Both the position numbers and the translations under genes were made by a program. Source: an uncultured Cyclobacteriaceae bacterium (GTDB taxonomy: Bacteria > Bacteroidota > Bacteroidia > Cytophagales > Cyclobacteriaceae). From it: a stretch of 61,794 bases of DNA. The notes under the pieces are model-generated. The model saw only the letters and a program-made list of their open reading frames with translations, made no database searches and had not been told where the DNA came from. Location of the stretch: assembly GCA_937958005.1 (NCBI GenBank), contig CALGOB010000019.1:1-61794 (forward strand), given 5' to 3'. Positions 20,117 to 29,327 of the stretch are shown piece by piece (position 1 is the stretch's first letter; the number at the start of each line of letters is the position of its first letter).

Positions 20117-22012
20117 ATGCTTTCTATTAATAATTTATCCTATTTTTTAGGCGACAGAGCGTTGTACAGCAATGCTTCCCTTCATATCAAACCCAAAGAT
20201 AAAATTGGCTTAATAGGCCTCAATGGGACAGGTAAATCAACTTTGTTAAGGTTGATCAATAATGAATATCAGGCTGATGAGGGAGAAATTCAGAAAAGTA
20301 AAGAATGTACCATAGGTTTTCTAAATCAAGATTTACTGTCTTATCAAACTGATGATAGCATTCTTTCTGTCGCGATGCAGGCTTTTGCAGATGCCCTGGA
20401 AATCCAGAAAAAAATGGATGAAACCTTGCATAAAATGGAGGTGAATTATGAAGATAAGCTGGTCGACCAGTTGACCAAATTGCAAGAAAGATTTGAGGCC
20501 TTGGAGGGCTATACGCTTCAATCAAAAGCGGAAGAAATATTAGAAGGAATTGGTTTCAATACAAAGGATCTTCAAAGACCATTGAGGGAATTTTCTGGAG
20601 GTTGGAGGATGAGGGTAATGCTAGCAAAGCTACTATTGGAAAAGCCTTCCTTATTGATGCTGGATGAGCCCACTAACCATTTGGATTTACCCTCTATACA
20701 ATGGATAGAAAACTACTTGAAAACTTATGAAGGTGCGGTTATCATTGTTTCTCACGATAGAGAATTTCTAAATAATTCGGTTACCTCAATTGTAGAAGTA
20801 ACCGGTGCTCAGTTGCATCAATATTCGGGTAATTATCAGTTTTACCTAGAAGAAAAAGAATTGAGAAATGAGTTGCAAAAAAATGCGTTTGAAAACCAAC
20901 AGCAGAAGATAAAACAGACAGAACAATTTATTAATCGGTTCAAAGCTAAGGCTACCAAAGCCCGTCAAGTTCAATCAAGAGTGAAATCTTTAGAAAGGAT
21001 GGATAAAATAGATGATGTACTGGAGGAAAATGCTACGGTTAATTTCAAATTTAATTTTCAGCAACAGTCTGGTAGAAATGTAATTACTTTAGAAGATGTT
21101 TCTAAATCATATGGAGATCTTAACATATTGAGTAATAGCAGAGGGTTAATAGAAAGAGGAGATAAGATAGCTCTTATAGGAGCAAATGGTAAAGGAAAAT
21201 CTACCATGCTAAGAATTATTGCCGGATCTGAACCAATAGGAGGGAAGAGAGAAATGGGGCATAATGTCAATATGGGATTTTATGCACAACATCAACTAGA
21301 ATCTTTAGGCGTGAACAATGAAATGCTGGAAGAGTTGAAACAGGCAGGTACTGGCAAAACGGAGCAAGAATTAAGATCAGTACTAGGCTGTTTCCTATTT
21401 AGAGAAGATGAGGTCTTTAAGAAAATAAAAGTGCTGTCAGGTGGGGAGAAATCAAGAGTAGCACTAGCCAAGACATTGATTTCAGAGGCTAATTTTTTAT
21501 TATTGGATGAGCCTACTAATCACTTGGATATGCAATCTGTCAATATTTTAATTCAAGCACTCCAGCAGTATGAAGGTACTTTTATTGTAGTATCTCATGA
21601 TAGACACTTTGTGAATCAGATTGCTAACAAAGTATGGTGGATAGAAGATCAAGAATTGAAAGAATATCCGGGTACTTATGAAGAATTTAACTGGTGGAAG
21701 GGGCAACAGGAAGCTAAAAATATAGTTCAGGCACCTGTTAAAAAAGTCAAGACTAGTAATAAAAAGAGCAAACCTAAAACAAAAGAAAATCCTGAGATCA
21801 AGTTGTTGAAGAAACAATTGACTGAGATCGAATCTGAAATTACTGTGAATGAATCAATAGTTGCAGAGTTAGAAGCTTCTCTAAATGAGCCTGATGCTTT
21901 TAAAGATGAAGATGCTTTTTATAAAAAATCTGAGCAGCTTGGTCAGATTAAGAAAAAGTTGGGAGATTTGACCATAAAATGGGAAGAGGTAATAGAGCAA
22001 ATTGAAACATGA
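20117..22012 (+). CDS. ABC-F family ATPase
   Basis: The 631-residue protein has two ABC cassettes and no membrane domain, the ABC-F pattern of ribosome-associated translation factors (Uup/YheS/EttA group). First cassette: GLNGTGKSTLLRL, EFSGGWRMRVMLAKLL, LLMLDEPTNHLD. Second: GANGKGKSTMLRI, VLSGGEKSRVALAKTL, FLLLDEPTNHLD. The linker is a charged helical stretch, and the last ~85 residues form a lysine-rich coiled-coil typical of Uup-like proteins. The likely role is ribosome rescue or translation quality control; antibiotic resistance cannot be judged from the sequence. Confidence 0.9.
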   Translation: MLSINNLSYFLGDRALYSNASLHIKPKDKIGLIGLNGTGKSTLLRLINNEYQADEGEIQKSKECTIGFLNQDLLSYQTDDSILSVAMQAFADALEIQKKMDETLHKMEVNYEDKLVDQLTKLQERFEALEGYTLQSKAEEILEGIGFNTKDLQRPLREFSGGWRMRVMLAKLLLEKPSLLMLDEPTNHLDLPSIQWIENYLKTYEGAVIIVSHDREFLNNSVTSIVEVTGAQLHQYSGNYQFYLEEKELRNELQKNAFENQQQKIKQTEQFINRFKAKATKARQVQSRVKSLERMDKIDDVLEENATVNFKFNFQQQSGRNVITLEDVSKSYGDLNILSNSRGLIERGDKIALIGANGKGKSTMLRIIAGSEPIGGKREMGHNVNMGFYAQHQLESLGVNNEMLEELKQAGTGKTEQELRSVLGCFLFREDEVFKKIKVLSGGEKSRVALAKTLISEANFLLLDEPTNHLDMQSVNILIQALQQYEGTFIVVSHDRHFVNQIANKVWWIEDQELKEYPGTYEEFNWWKGQQEAKNIVQAPVKKVKTSNKKSKPKTKENPEIKLLKKQLTEIESEITVNESIVAELEASLNEPDAFKDEDAFYKKSEQLGQIKKKLGDLTIKWEEVIEQIET

Positions 22013-22080
22013 CCTGTACAATAGAGATGTAACCTGGTGCCATTCAGATAGTATTTTTTATAAGTCGATTACAATTTTAG

Positions 22081-22088
22081 TACATTTG
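22081..22088 (+). promoter_or_regulatory. Candidate -7 promoter box for the M28 peptidase gene
   Basis: TACATTTG matches the Bacteroidota -7 consensus TAnnTTTG and lies 57 bp before the chosen ATG at 22145. The upstream -33 position is only T-rich (around 22053-22059), so the match is partial. Confidence 0.35.
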
Positions 22089-22144
22089 ACAAGTTCTGAT
22101 GTCCTGTGGGATAAAAGATGCTAAAACCTCAAAAATATTTATTT

Positions 22145-23629
22145 ATGAAAATCATAATCATAACTACTGCACTCATATTAATTAGTGTTTTCAATAGTGA
22201 TGCTCAGAAAATTGTAAAGAAAATCAATGCAAGTGTTACCGAAAAAAGCGTTGAATCTAAATTAGGATTTCTTGCTTCTGATGAATTGAGGGGAAGGGAT
22301 ACTGGTTCTCCGGAATTAGATATAGCAGCAAGATACATCGCTGAAAAATATAGAGAGTATGGTTTGCAAATTGCTCCAAATTTGTCCAATTACTTTCAGC
22401 CTGTCCAACTATATCGAGAATCAAATGCAAAAACTGCGCAGTTTGTATATAACGATAAGATTGCTGTTTATAAAAAGGATATTGTTTTTTTAAGTGGAGA
22501 CAATAAAAGTTATCAAGGAGAAGTAGCGTTTGTCAATTATGGCTTGGAGGAAGATTATAATGGGGTGGATGTTAAGGGAAAAATAGTAATGGCCTTACCA
22601 GGGACTAAGGAGGTAAATTCTCCAAGAGAGTACAGGGATTTATCTTTCGAAAAACAAAAAATAGCACAAAAAAAAGGTGCTATTGGCTTAGTTGAACTAT
22701 ATAAATCAAATAATAGACCATGGAAATTAACGGTTAATTCACTATCTCGTGATCAAATGCGAGTGGCACGAAAAGGAGATGGGGAAGAAATGATTTTTCT
22801 AGCTTGGCTTGCTGATGCTAATGGAGAATGGGAAAAAATAGCTAAAACAACTAAATCTGAAGCCAAAGTGATGATATCAGGATCATTGAGTGGAAAAGTG
22901 CCATCCAAAAATGTCATTGGATGGGTAGAAGGTAAACACCCAGAAAAGAAAAAGGAATTTTTAGTGATGACAGCTCATTATGATCACATCGGCGTAACCT
23001 ATAGAGGGCCTGAAGAAGATTCGATATATAATGGTGCTCGAGATAATGCGATAGGAGTTGCCACTCTATTGGAAACGGCCAAGGTTATTGCGGAGAATAG
23101 ACCAGATTATTCAGTGGTTTTTCTGGCCTTAACAGCAGAAGAAAAAGGACTTTTAGGGAGTAGTTGGTATGGCAGTCATCCTATTTTCCCACTTAATAAA
23201 ACTTTCTTTAATTTTAATACTGATGGTGGAGGCTATAATGATACTACAATTGCTACCGTAATAGGACTTAATAGAACTGGAGTAACTGAAAATTTAAAAA
23301 AGGCTGTGGCAGCTTTTGGACTCGGTGTAACGGATGACCCTGTTCCTGAACAAAACCTATTTGATAGATCGGATAATGTTAATTTTGCTAGGGAAGGGGT
23401 GCCTGCCATTACCTTTACTTGTGGGTTAACAGCATTTGATGCAGAGATATTTAAGTATTATCACCAAGCAGGCGATGAAGTGGAAAGTATGGATATCAGT
23501 TATCTGACGAAATATACCAAATCATTTGTTTATGCAGCTTATTTGATTGCAAATAGTAAAGAAAAACCCTTCTGGAAGACGGGAGATAAGTATGAAGAAG
23601 TTGGTAAAAAATTATATGGTTATAATTGA
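22145..23629 (+). CDS. M28 family zinc aminopeptidase, secreted
   Basis: The ATG at 22145 is preferred over 22118 because it begins directly with a signal peptide (MKIIIITTALILISVFNSDAQ). A PA-type insert domain (about 110-200) interrupts the start of the peptidase domain. Zinc ligands of family M28 are recognisable in order: MTAHYDHIG (His), YNGARDNAIGV (Asp), TAEEKGLLGSSWY (Glu pair), FNTDGGGYND (Asp) and FKYYHQAGDE (His). The product of about 494 residues should be periplasmic or secreted and release N-terminal amino acids from peptides. It stands alone, with no obvious operon partner. Confidence 0.9.
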   Translation: MKIIIITTALILISVFNSDAQKIVKKINASVTEKSVESKLGFLASDELRGRDTGSPELDIAARYIAEKYREYGLQIAPNLSNYFQPVQLYRESNAKTAQFVYNDKIAVYKKDIVFLSGDNKSYQGEVAFVNYGLEEDYNGVDVKGKIVMALPGTKEVNSPREYRDLSFEKQKIAQKKGAIGLVELYKSNNRPWKLTVNSLSRDQMRVARKGDGEEMIFLAWLADANGEWEKIAKTTKSEAKVMISGSLSGKVPSKNVIGWVEGKHPEKKKEFLVMTAHYDHIGVTYRGPEEDSIYNGARDNAIGVATLLETAKVIAENRPDYSVVFLALTAEEKGLLGSSWYGSHPIFPLNKTFFNFNTDGGGYNDTTIATVIGLNRTGVTENLKKAVAAFGLGVTDDPVPEQNLFDRSDNVNFAREGVPAITFTCGLTAFDAEIFKYYHQAGDEVESMDISYLTKYTKSFVYAAYLIANSKEKPFWKTGDKYEEVGKKLYGYN

Positions 23630-23699
23630 GTTGATATAAGTGTTTTTTAAATTTGAAATAGTTATGAAATGTGTGTCTATACCTAAATATCTAATTGCA

Positions 23700-24281
23700 A
23701 TGAGGTATGTATTTTTTGGGACTTTTTTTCTGATTTTTCTTTCATGTGGTCAAGAGCAGCAATCTCAGGTCGAAGAGATTGATCAATCAGGTTTGAATTA
23801 TCCTCCAGGAGCAATTATTGAAGATTATCAAGAGCTTGAAGGCTTGAGCAAAGTTTCTGTGAAAGAAAGTGGTAGAATACTAGCTGAGGGGGATTATTAC
23901 CAAGGTAAGAGACAAGGCTCATGGACAGAGTTTTATGCAAACGGTTTAGTGAAAGGTACAACAACTTATTACAATGGAATAAAACAAGGTGTTGCTATAG
24001 AACTATCTGAAATAGGTGAACTAACTAAAAAGGCAGTTTATAGAAATGGCTTATTGGACGGAGAGTATGTTCTATTTGAAAGGCGTAAAATTAAAGAAAT
24101 CTTGAATTATTCAAATGGGCTTTTAAATGGGCCAAAAAGATCTTACTATACGAATGGAAACCCATTAGAAGAAAGTAATTATGTCAATGGGAAAATTGAT
24201 GGAGTAGCCAAATATTATAACCAGCAAGGTGAACTGCTTTACGAATATCAATATAAACAAGGAGAGCTTGTGGAAGATTGA
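23700..24281 (+). CDS. MORN-like repeat lipoprotein (YwqK/toxin-antitoxin-like variant)
   Basis: The ATG at 23700 is chosen because it gives a clean lipoprotein signal (MRYVFFGTFFLIFLSCG, lipid Cys at about residue 16). Farther upstream GTG/ATG starts would place polar residues before it. The mature part has several ~23-residue repeats of the type YYQGKRQGSWTEFYANG, which match the MORN-like antitoxin component YwqK family. Such repeats are common in Bacteroidota surface proteins; here no toxin gene is adjacent. Function unknown, probably an outer-membrane-anchored structural or binding protein. Confidence 0.8.
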   Translation: MRYVFFGTFFLIFLSCGQEQQSQVEEIDQSGLNYPPGAIIEDYQELEGLSKVSVKESGRILAEGDYYQGKRQGSWTEFYANGLVKGTTTYYNGIKQGVAIELSEIGELTKKAVYRNGLLDGEYVLFERRKIKEILNYSNGLLNGPKRSYYTNGNPLEESNYVNGKIDGVAKYYNQQGELLYEYQYKQGELVED

Positions 24282-24372
24282 TGAATTGTTGGTCTTGTAT
24301 TGGGATAGGGGTTTTTTCAATAGGGTATTGTTGATCAGGTGGTTGTTTTTGATAAAGAATTTGAAGATCATT

Positions 24373-25408
24373 TTATTTGCTGTATATATATCTTAATCCA
24401 TTGGTAAGACCGATGCCAAATATAGTTCTATGTGTCTCATTTGAGGCTATCTCTGCTTTCAGACTAAGGTTTTTTATTTTTTTTTCTTTAAGAATATTTA
24501 CAAAGGTTCTCTGGAGGTCATCTATTCTTCCTTCAAATTCACCAGAAGCCATATATAATTTAGTTGCTTCAAAGTTGAATGATTGGCGCTTGGTTTGTTC
24601 TATCAGATATTCATCATTATACCAAAGTGATGGACTTAACAAAAGATATTTATTGAATAGTTTAGGGTTTTCCAGTAGAAGGTAAGTGCCGAACAGGCCT
24701 CCATAAGAATGACCGTAAATAGCTCTTTCATTTTTATTTGTTCTGTAATTATTGTCAATAAAGGGAAATAATTCCTTTTCAATAAACTGACTGAACTTAA
24801 ATGCTCCCCCTGTTGGGTCAGCTACAGTCTGATTGCCCATAATTAGATCCTTTAATCCCTAAGGGATATTAATTCCCCGACTCTTGAGTCGATCATTAAA
24901 TTATTGCCCATAGATACCCCGTACCCTTGGGTCGGGGTTGGTTCATTTCAATGGGAGTCAAATCTCTACTCCTCTGCTTATAGAACGATTTGTAGTCAGT
25001 TCCATAGGCAATGCCAACTACTAAGATTTCTGGAATCAATTGGTCCTTTATGAGTCTTTGTACTATATAGGAAACAGCTCCGAAATTTGTTTCTGCATCG
25101 GTTACATAAAGTACTGGAAATTGTTTTTTGCTTTTGGCATAATTTCTAGGGTAGCTTACTTTGAGTTGATAGTTTTGGCCATTGATCTTTGAATTTAGAG
25201 TATGATTGGATGTGTTGGCAATAGTTACCTCTGCATGATCTTGTAGAAAGCTTTGTGTTGCTTTCTGTTCAGATAGATTCCTTAACTCCTCTTTTAATCG
25301 CTTATTTTCTTTTACTAGAAGTTGAGAATTTGTTGTATCGAAATTAGTTAAAGATATCATTAGACTAAAAGCAATTACTCCATTTATTAAATGTTTTATA
25401 TAATTCAT
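24373..25408 (-). pseudogene. Secreted alpha/beta esterase split by palindromic repeat A3
   Basis: Two minus-strand segments belong to one putative esterase (PF00756-type, IroE/Fes-like). The 5' segment (25408 to about 24947) carries a signal peptide and the N-terminal half (FPVLYVTDAETNFGAVSYIV, then ...RSRDLTPIE). The 3' segment (24849 to 24373) carries FIEKELFPFIDNNYRT, the nucleophile elbow YGHSYGGLFG and a C-terminal His motif (NETHRTIFGIGL). Repeat A3 lies exactly between. The 97-nt separation is not a multiple of three, and the upstream frame ends at a TAA inside the repeat (at 24896-24898). The catalytic Ser and His are on the 3' piece, so the secreted enzyme is probably lost, though the downstream ATG could make a 155-aa fragment. 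It lies 15 bp after the polysaccharide deacetylase gene. Confidence 0.85.
24852..24947 (-). repeat. Family-A palindromic repeat, copy A3, inside a gene
   Basis: Full-length A repeat at the break point of the esterase. It keeps all three dyads and is almost identical to copies A1 and A8. On the coding strand it contributes the in-frame codons for about 15 foreign residues followed by TAA. It is the clearest evidence in the window that the A repeat moves. Confidence 0.93.
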
Positions 25409-25423
25409 TTGGATATAGTTGGC

Positions 25424-26368
25424 TTATTCAGTGAGGCCCGTGTATTCTTGAATAAACTTAGGGCATGCAGGTTCTCCTTCATAGAAATCTGAAGACATCT
25501 TTTTGTTTTTTGCCCATCTTTGTAGCCAAGAGATGCCCCATGGTTTGGCAATGTGATCATTCGACTGATAAGCAGGATCTTTTAGTGCCTGATCTAAAGG
25601 AGCGAAGGAATAACCTTCTTGAAGTAATTGTTCCATGAGATTATCTAACAAATCAGCATTTATTCTATTGGCGTGTATGAGAAGTATTTGAGGAATATCT
25701 CTGTTGAATAGGGCTTGCGCATTCTTTTCGTAAAAGATAGTTTTGCTGATCATATAAGGGACGTAAGCTTCTGCTATTTTTATTCTCATTTCTTCATCTT
25801 TACTATCTATTGCTTTGTCATAAGCTCTAGCGAAAATCCAATCAGAATTATCCACTGTGACGGGTGCTTCACGATAATTATTTCTTTCTAGGAAATTTTC
25901 CAGTGCAACCTCTTTTTCAGGGGTGTCACCTGCATGTAAAAAAGGATGCCTATAGAACCGAAAAGGTAAGTTGTGTTTTTTGCTAAGTTTTTTACTGATT
26001 TTTTCTCCTAGAAGTATGTCATTAAAATAAGTAGTAGTGTCTACCTTATCATAATTGAGGTGTGAGTACCCATGATTTCCTAATTCAAACCCATTTGAAA
26101 CCCATTTTTCAAGCATAGATATTCTGAAATTAGTTTTTGAAGGTTCTTTATACAATTTAGACTCATTAACAAAACCAATAATTGGTGCTTGAAATTGTTT
26201 TCCATGTGCAATCAACCGGTCAATCACATATTGCTGATTTTGATTAGTGTTATCAGTAGAAATTAAAGGAAGATCATCTATTGTAATGCATATGCTTTTA
26301 GATTGGGCTATGCCTGTCAATGATATGAACGTTGATAATATGAGTAGATAATATGTTTGGACAATCAT
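25424..26368 (-). CDS. Secreted polysaccharide deacetylase (NodB-like)
   Basis: The 314-residue product has a signal peptide (MIVQTYYLLILSTFISLTGIAQ). The NodB homology domain follows, with the metal and catalytic Asp pair ICITIDDLPLI, the histidine motif GNHGYSHLNYD and a late LLIHANRINADLLD motif. It should remove N- or O-acetyl groups from envelope or extracellular polysaccharide. It lies 8 bp after the signal peptidase gene on the same strand, so it is probably part of the PadR-headed run. Confidence 0.88.
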   Translation of the reverse strand: MIVQTYYLLILSTFISLTGIAQSKSICITIDDLPLISTDNTNQNQQYVIDRLIAHGKQFQAPIIGFVNESKLYKEPSKTNFRISMLEKWVSNGFELGNHGYSHLNYDKVDTTTYFNDILLGEKISKKLSKKHNLPFRFYRHPFLHAGDTPEKEVALENFLERNNYREAPVTVDNSDWIFARAYDKAIDSKDEEMRIKIAEAYVPYMISKTIFYEKNAQALFNRDIPQILLIHANRINADLLDNLMEQLLQEGYSFAPLDQALKDPAYQSNDHIAKPWGISWLQRWAKNKKMSSDFYEGEPACPKFIQEYTGLTE

Positions 26369-26376
26369 TTGTATAG

Positions 26377-27453
26377 TTAGTTGATTTTTTTAAATACTCT
26401 TTCCCAGCGTGCCCTACTAAAGAAATTGATCATAGGGCCATCGGCAAGGGAAAACCAAGTGAATAGTGCTTTTCCTACAATATGATCCATTGGAACAAAA
26501 CCCCAGGCACGTGAGTCATATGAATTATGTCGGTTATCACCCATCATAAAATAATAATTTTGTTTAAAGGTATATGAGGTGATTTTTTCACCTTGAATAA
26601 AAACAGAACTATCTTGAATGACTACCTTTTCGTTTCCTTCAAAATGTGCGATAATTTTTCCATAAAACACTATATTTTCTTTTGAAAGTTGTATTTCATC
26701 CCCCTTCTTAGGAATATAAAGTGGGCCAAAATTATTAATGCTCCAGCTATTGTCAATTGAATTTGGAAATACTTGTGATTTAAAAAAATTGGTTTGATCG
26801 TTTTTATCTTTGATAGGAATTGCCTGCTCTAAAAATTCCAGAGATGAAAGTTTATGAGCAGTTTCTTTATCAGTATGAATAACGTATCCGCTTTTAGTTT
26901 TTCCATGATCTCGGATTTGATACTTATTGAAAAAACGATCACCTAAAGATTGTTTGGTTTGAATAAAGTATGAATGTTGTCTGGGAGAAGGAACTTCATG
27001 CGACAGTCCATTTATGAAGACTTCCCCATCTTTTATACTAATTGTATCTCCGGCTACCCCTACACAATGTTTTATTAAATAAGTGCGCATATCTATTGGC
27101 CGCTCTAATTCATTTGGAGTGTTAAATACCACGGCATCACCTTTTTTTACTTCAGAAAAACCTGGTAAGCGATAAAAGGGAATTTGAATCCAATCTAGGT
27201 AAGAAGGAATTTTACTACCCCATATAACTTGATGAGTTAATGGAATTTGTAAAAGAGTTTTAGCATTTCTAGAACCATAGTGGAACTTGCTTACAAATAA
27301 AAAATCACCTACTAATAAAGTTTTTTCCATAGAAGAAGTGGGAATTTTGTAAGGCTCCACCACTATCCACCTGACTAAAGTTGCCACTACAACCGCAAAC
27401 ACGATAGCGTCTACCCATTCCCTGATTGGCCCTTTTTTCTTCTTACTCATCAC
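26377..27453 (-). CDS. lepB: Signal peptidase I
   Basis: Type I signal peptidase (family S26) removing signal peptides from exported proteins. One N-terminal membrane helix (about 14-32) precedes the catalytic Ser41 in PTSSMEKTLLVGD. The general-base Lys is at about 128 (YLIKHCVGVAGDTISI), and box E is MGDNRHNSYDSRAWGFVP. The 358-residue length, with an insert of about 120 residues between the Lys box and box E, is usual for Bacteroidota LepB. It overlaps the M23 peptidase gene by 11 bp. Confidence 0.94.
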   Translation of the reverse strand: MMSKKKKGPIREWVDAIVFAVVVATLVRWIVVEPYKIPTSSMEKTLLVGDFLFVSKFHYGSRNAKTLLQIPLTHQVIWGSKIPSYLDWIQIPFYRLPGFSEVKKGDAVVFNTPNELERPIDMRTYLIKHCVGVAGDTISIKDGEVFINGLSHEVPSPRQHSYFIQTKQSLGDRFFNKYQIRDHGKTKSGYVIHTDKETAHKLSSLEFLEQAIPIKDKNDQTNFFKSQVFPNSIDNSWSINNFGPLYIPKKGDEIQLSKENIVFYGKIIAHFEGNEKVVIQDSSVFIQGEKITSYTFKQNYYFMMGDNRHNSYDSRAWGFVPMDHIVGKALFTWFSLADGPMINFFSRARWERVFKKIN

Positions 27454-28162
27454 TAGTTTCTATGAAAATCTCAGGGTTTACACAAGTGCCATTTTTAAGA
27501 ACCTCATAATGTAAATGAGGCCCAGTAGATAGGCCAGTATTACCTGAGTACCCTATTAAATCTCCTTTTTTAACAAGATCATTTGCCTTTACGGTAATAG
27601 AGGATAAATGAGCATACAATGTCTCATAAATTTCATCGTGCGAAATAACTATTTTATTCCCATATCCTTTATTGGAAAAATTTACTTCATTTACTTTGCC
27701 ATTAGCTGTGGCATAAATAGGAGTGCCAATTTTTGCTCTGATATCTATGCCTTTATGGAGTTTCATTTTTTGATCAGAGATATCCCTTTTGGTTCCATAT
27801 TTGGAAGTAATGTTAAATTCCCCTTTCACAGGTGGAATATCAGGCTTTATTTGTGCATCAGCTCCTATGACCATCAATAAAACCAAAGTAGCAGCAACTG
27901 CCGAAATAGATTTGACTTTTCTTTTCAAACGGATTCTGAAATTCACCTTTTCTATATGAGTCTCAATTGTTTGGGTTTCGTCTGGAGAGATTTCTTTAGA
28001 TGTTTCACTGATCGCTTGCTCAAAACTGATTCCTAGAATCATTTTTTTTTCAATTGAACAACAAAAATGATCAATCATTTCCTCTAGAACCATTGCATCA
28101 GTAATTTGATTCTCTTCTTTAAGTAAAGTAATTACTTGATTAATTTGATTTTCATTCAGCAT
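27443..28162 (-). CDS. M23 peptidase with permease-prefix-like cytosolic domain
   Basis: The 239-residue protein has an N-terminal cytosolic domain of about 75 residues (VLEEMIDHFCCSIEKKMILG, ISFEQAISETSKEI). This resembles the prefix that precedes PadR-linked membrane proteins in this phylum. One membrane helix follows (about 85-103), then a LytM/M23 domain with HKGIDIRAKIGTPIYATANGKV and GPHLHYEV (zinc ligands His, Asp and HxH). It should act on peptidoglycan cross-links from the inner membrane. It is 37 bp from padR and overlaps lepB; the prefix-helix-M23 order is uncommon. Confidence 0.85.
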   Translation of the reverse strand: MLNENQINQVITLLKEENQITDAMVLEEMIDHFCCSIEKKMILGISFEQAISETSKEISPDETQTIETHIEKVNFRIRLKRKVKSISAVAATLVLLMVIGADAQIKPDIPPVKGEFNITSKYGTKRDISDQKMKLHKGIDIRAKIGTPIYATANGKVNEVNFSNKGYGNKIVISHDEIYETLYAHLSSITVKANDLVKKGDLIGYSGNTGLSTGPHLHYEVLKNGTCVNPEIFIETSDE

Positions 28163-28199
28163 TTTTCTGATTCTTTTGTTTACACTAAACCTAAATCGA

Positions 28200-28544
28200 T
28201 TATTTAGATTCTATTGATAATTTGGAGTTGAATATGAATTTCATTGTATCGATGAATTCCTCAAACTCGTTTATTTTTGTTATTGCAGCAGATTTACCAC
28301 TGTCAGTTAAGTGATAATACTTCCTTATTCGACCTCCAAAAGTGATTTTTTCAGTTCGAAGAAACCCTTCCGCTTCCAGCTTATGTAAGGTTGGGTAGAG
28401 GGCTCCTTCTGTTAGCAATACCTTACCAGCTGTTGCCGACTTGACATGTTGAGTTATCTCATAACCATACATTTTACCCTGCTCACTTAAGAGTTTCAAA
28501 ACAATAGTTTTAAGTGTTCCCTTTAATAGTTCTTTTGAATACAT
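28200..28544 (-). CDS. PadR family transcriptional regulator
   Basis: A winged-helix repressor of about 114 residues: LLKGTLKTIVLKLLSEQGKMYGYEI, the recognition region GALYPTLHKLEAEGFL, and the wing GRIRKYYHLTDSG. The start at 28544 (MYSKELLKG) is preferred over 28559 because family members begin there and the upstream ATG lies inside the palindromic operator. The gene heads a minus-strand run (M23 peptidase, LepB, deacetylase) and probably represses it. The inducing signal is unknown. Confidence 0.88.
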   Translation of the reverse strand: MYSKELLKGTLKTIVLKLLSEQGKMYGYEITQHVKSATAGKVLLTEGALYPTLHKLEAEGFLRTEKITFGGRIRKYYHLTDSGKSAAITKINEFEEFIDTMKFIFNSKLSIESK

Positions 28545-28553
28545 AGGACAATT

Positions 28554-28574
28554 ATACATAAGATAATTATGTAT
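28554..28574. promoter_or_regulatory. Perfect palindrome, likely PadR operator
   Basis: ATACATAA-GATAA-TTATGTAT is a perfect inverted repeat with 8-bp arms and a 5-bp spacer, 10 bp upstream of the padR start. PadR operators typically contain ATGT/ACAT half sites, which appear here as ACAT and ATGT. The position suggests autorepression of padR and the genes behind it. It could also affect the divergent gene at 28684. Confidence 0.75.
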
Positions 28575-28683
28575 TTAAAATAAATATATGAAATTCTTAG
28601 ATATAAGGAAAAAATAATAGGGTTTTGAATGAAATTATTGGTATTCTATTTATCTTAAGATTGAATTAAGCATATACTAGTAA

Positions 28684-29109
28684 ATGGAAAAGATTACCGA
28701 AGATTTCATCAATTCACTATGTGAACAGATTATATCATATTTCAATGTTAATGATATTGAACAAAAAATGACTGCGCGTCCAAAACCGAGAAAAGTATCT
28801 TTTATAAAAAGGTTAGCAGGTCAGTGGACCTCTGACGGGATTTTGATGTCTGAGGAGTTTGCTGCAGGTCTTGAAGCAATATTAGATAGTTTTGATAAAA
28901 AAAACATCACCAAGGGCATTGCTGAGAAAGTAGTAGGGCAGGTTGAAAATGCTATAAAAATGATTAATAGATATCTGAATATTGTGAAATTCTTTGATTT
29001 AGATGATATGATTGCAAGAAAATTTGTCAACAAGACAAAGACAATAGAACATGATTTAGAGGAGATTCTTGAAAGACTTAATAAAATAGGTGTAAAGGAT
29101 AAAAAGTAA
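28684..29109 (+). CDS. Hypothetical cytoplasmic alpha-helical protein
   Basis: A 141-residue product with no signal peptide or membrane helix and a largely helical, charged composition (EKVVGQVENAIKMINRYLNI, HDLEEILERLNKIGVKDKK). No family is recognised. It is transcribed divergently from padR, with the likely PadR operator 110 bp upstream, so it may share its control. Codon use is like that of the neighbours. It is followed by a 750-bp repeat-rich gap. Confidence 0.6.
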   Translation: MEKITEDFINSLCEQIISYFNVNDIEQKMTARPKPRKVSFIKRLAGQWTSDGILMSEEFAAGLEAILDSFDKKNITKGIAEKVVGQVENAIKMINRYLNIVKFFDLDDMIARKFVNKTKTIEHDLEEILERLNKIGVKDKK

Positions 29110-29327
29110 TATTCTATACTCGTAGCTAAATTTATGAATAGGAGTAAGCAATGTTATCTAAGGTAATCGATTGTTTTATGAATATCTATAGCGTTCAATT
29201 TCTTTCTTGGGCTTTAGGTGGACTTCATTTTAGTTGAAATTCATATATGGAGAGTAATGCATAAATAATACTACAATTTTTGCGGCAGCCTTTAACAGTT
29301 ATTAGCGATAAAATAGGTAAGATAGTA

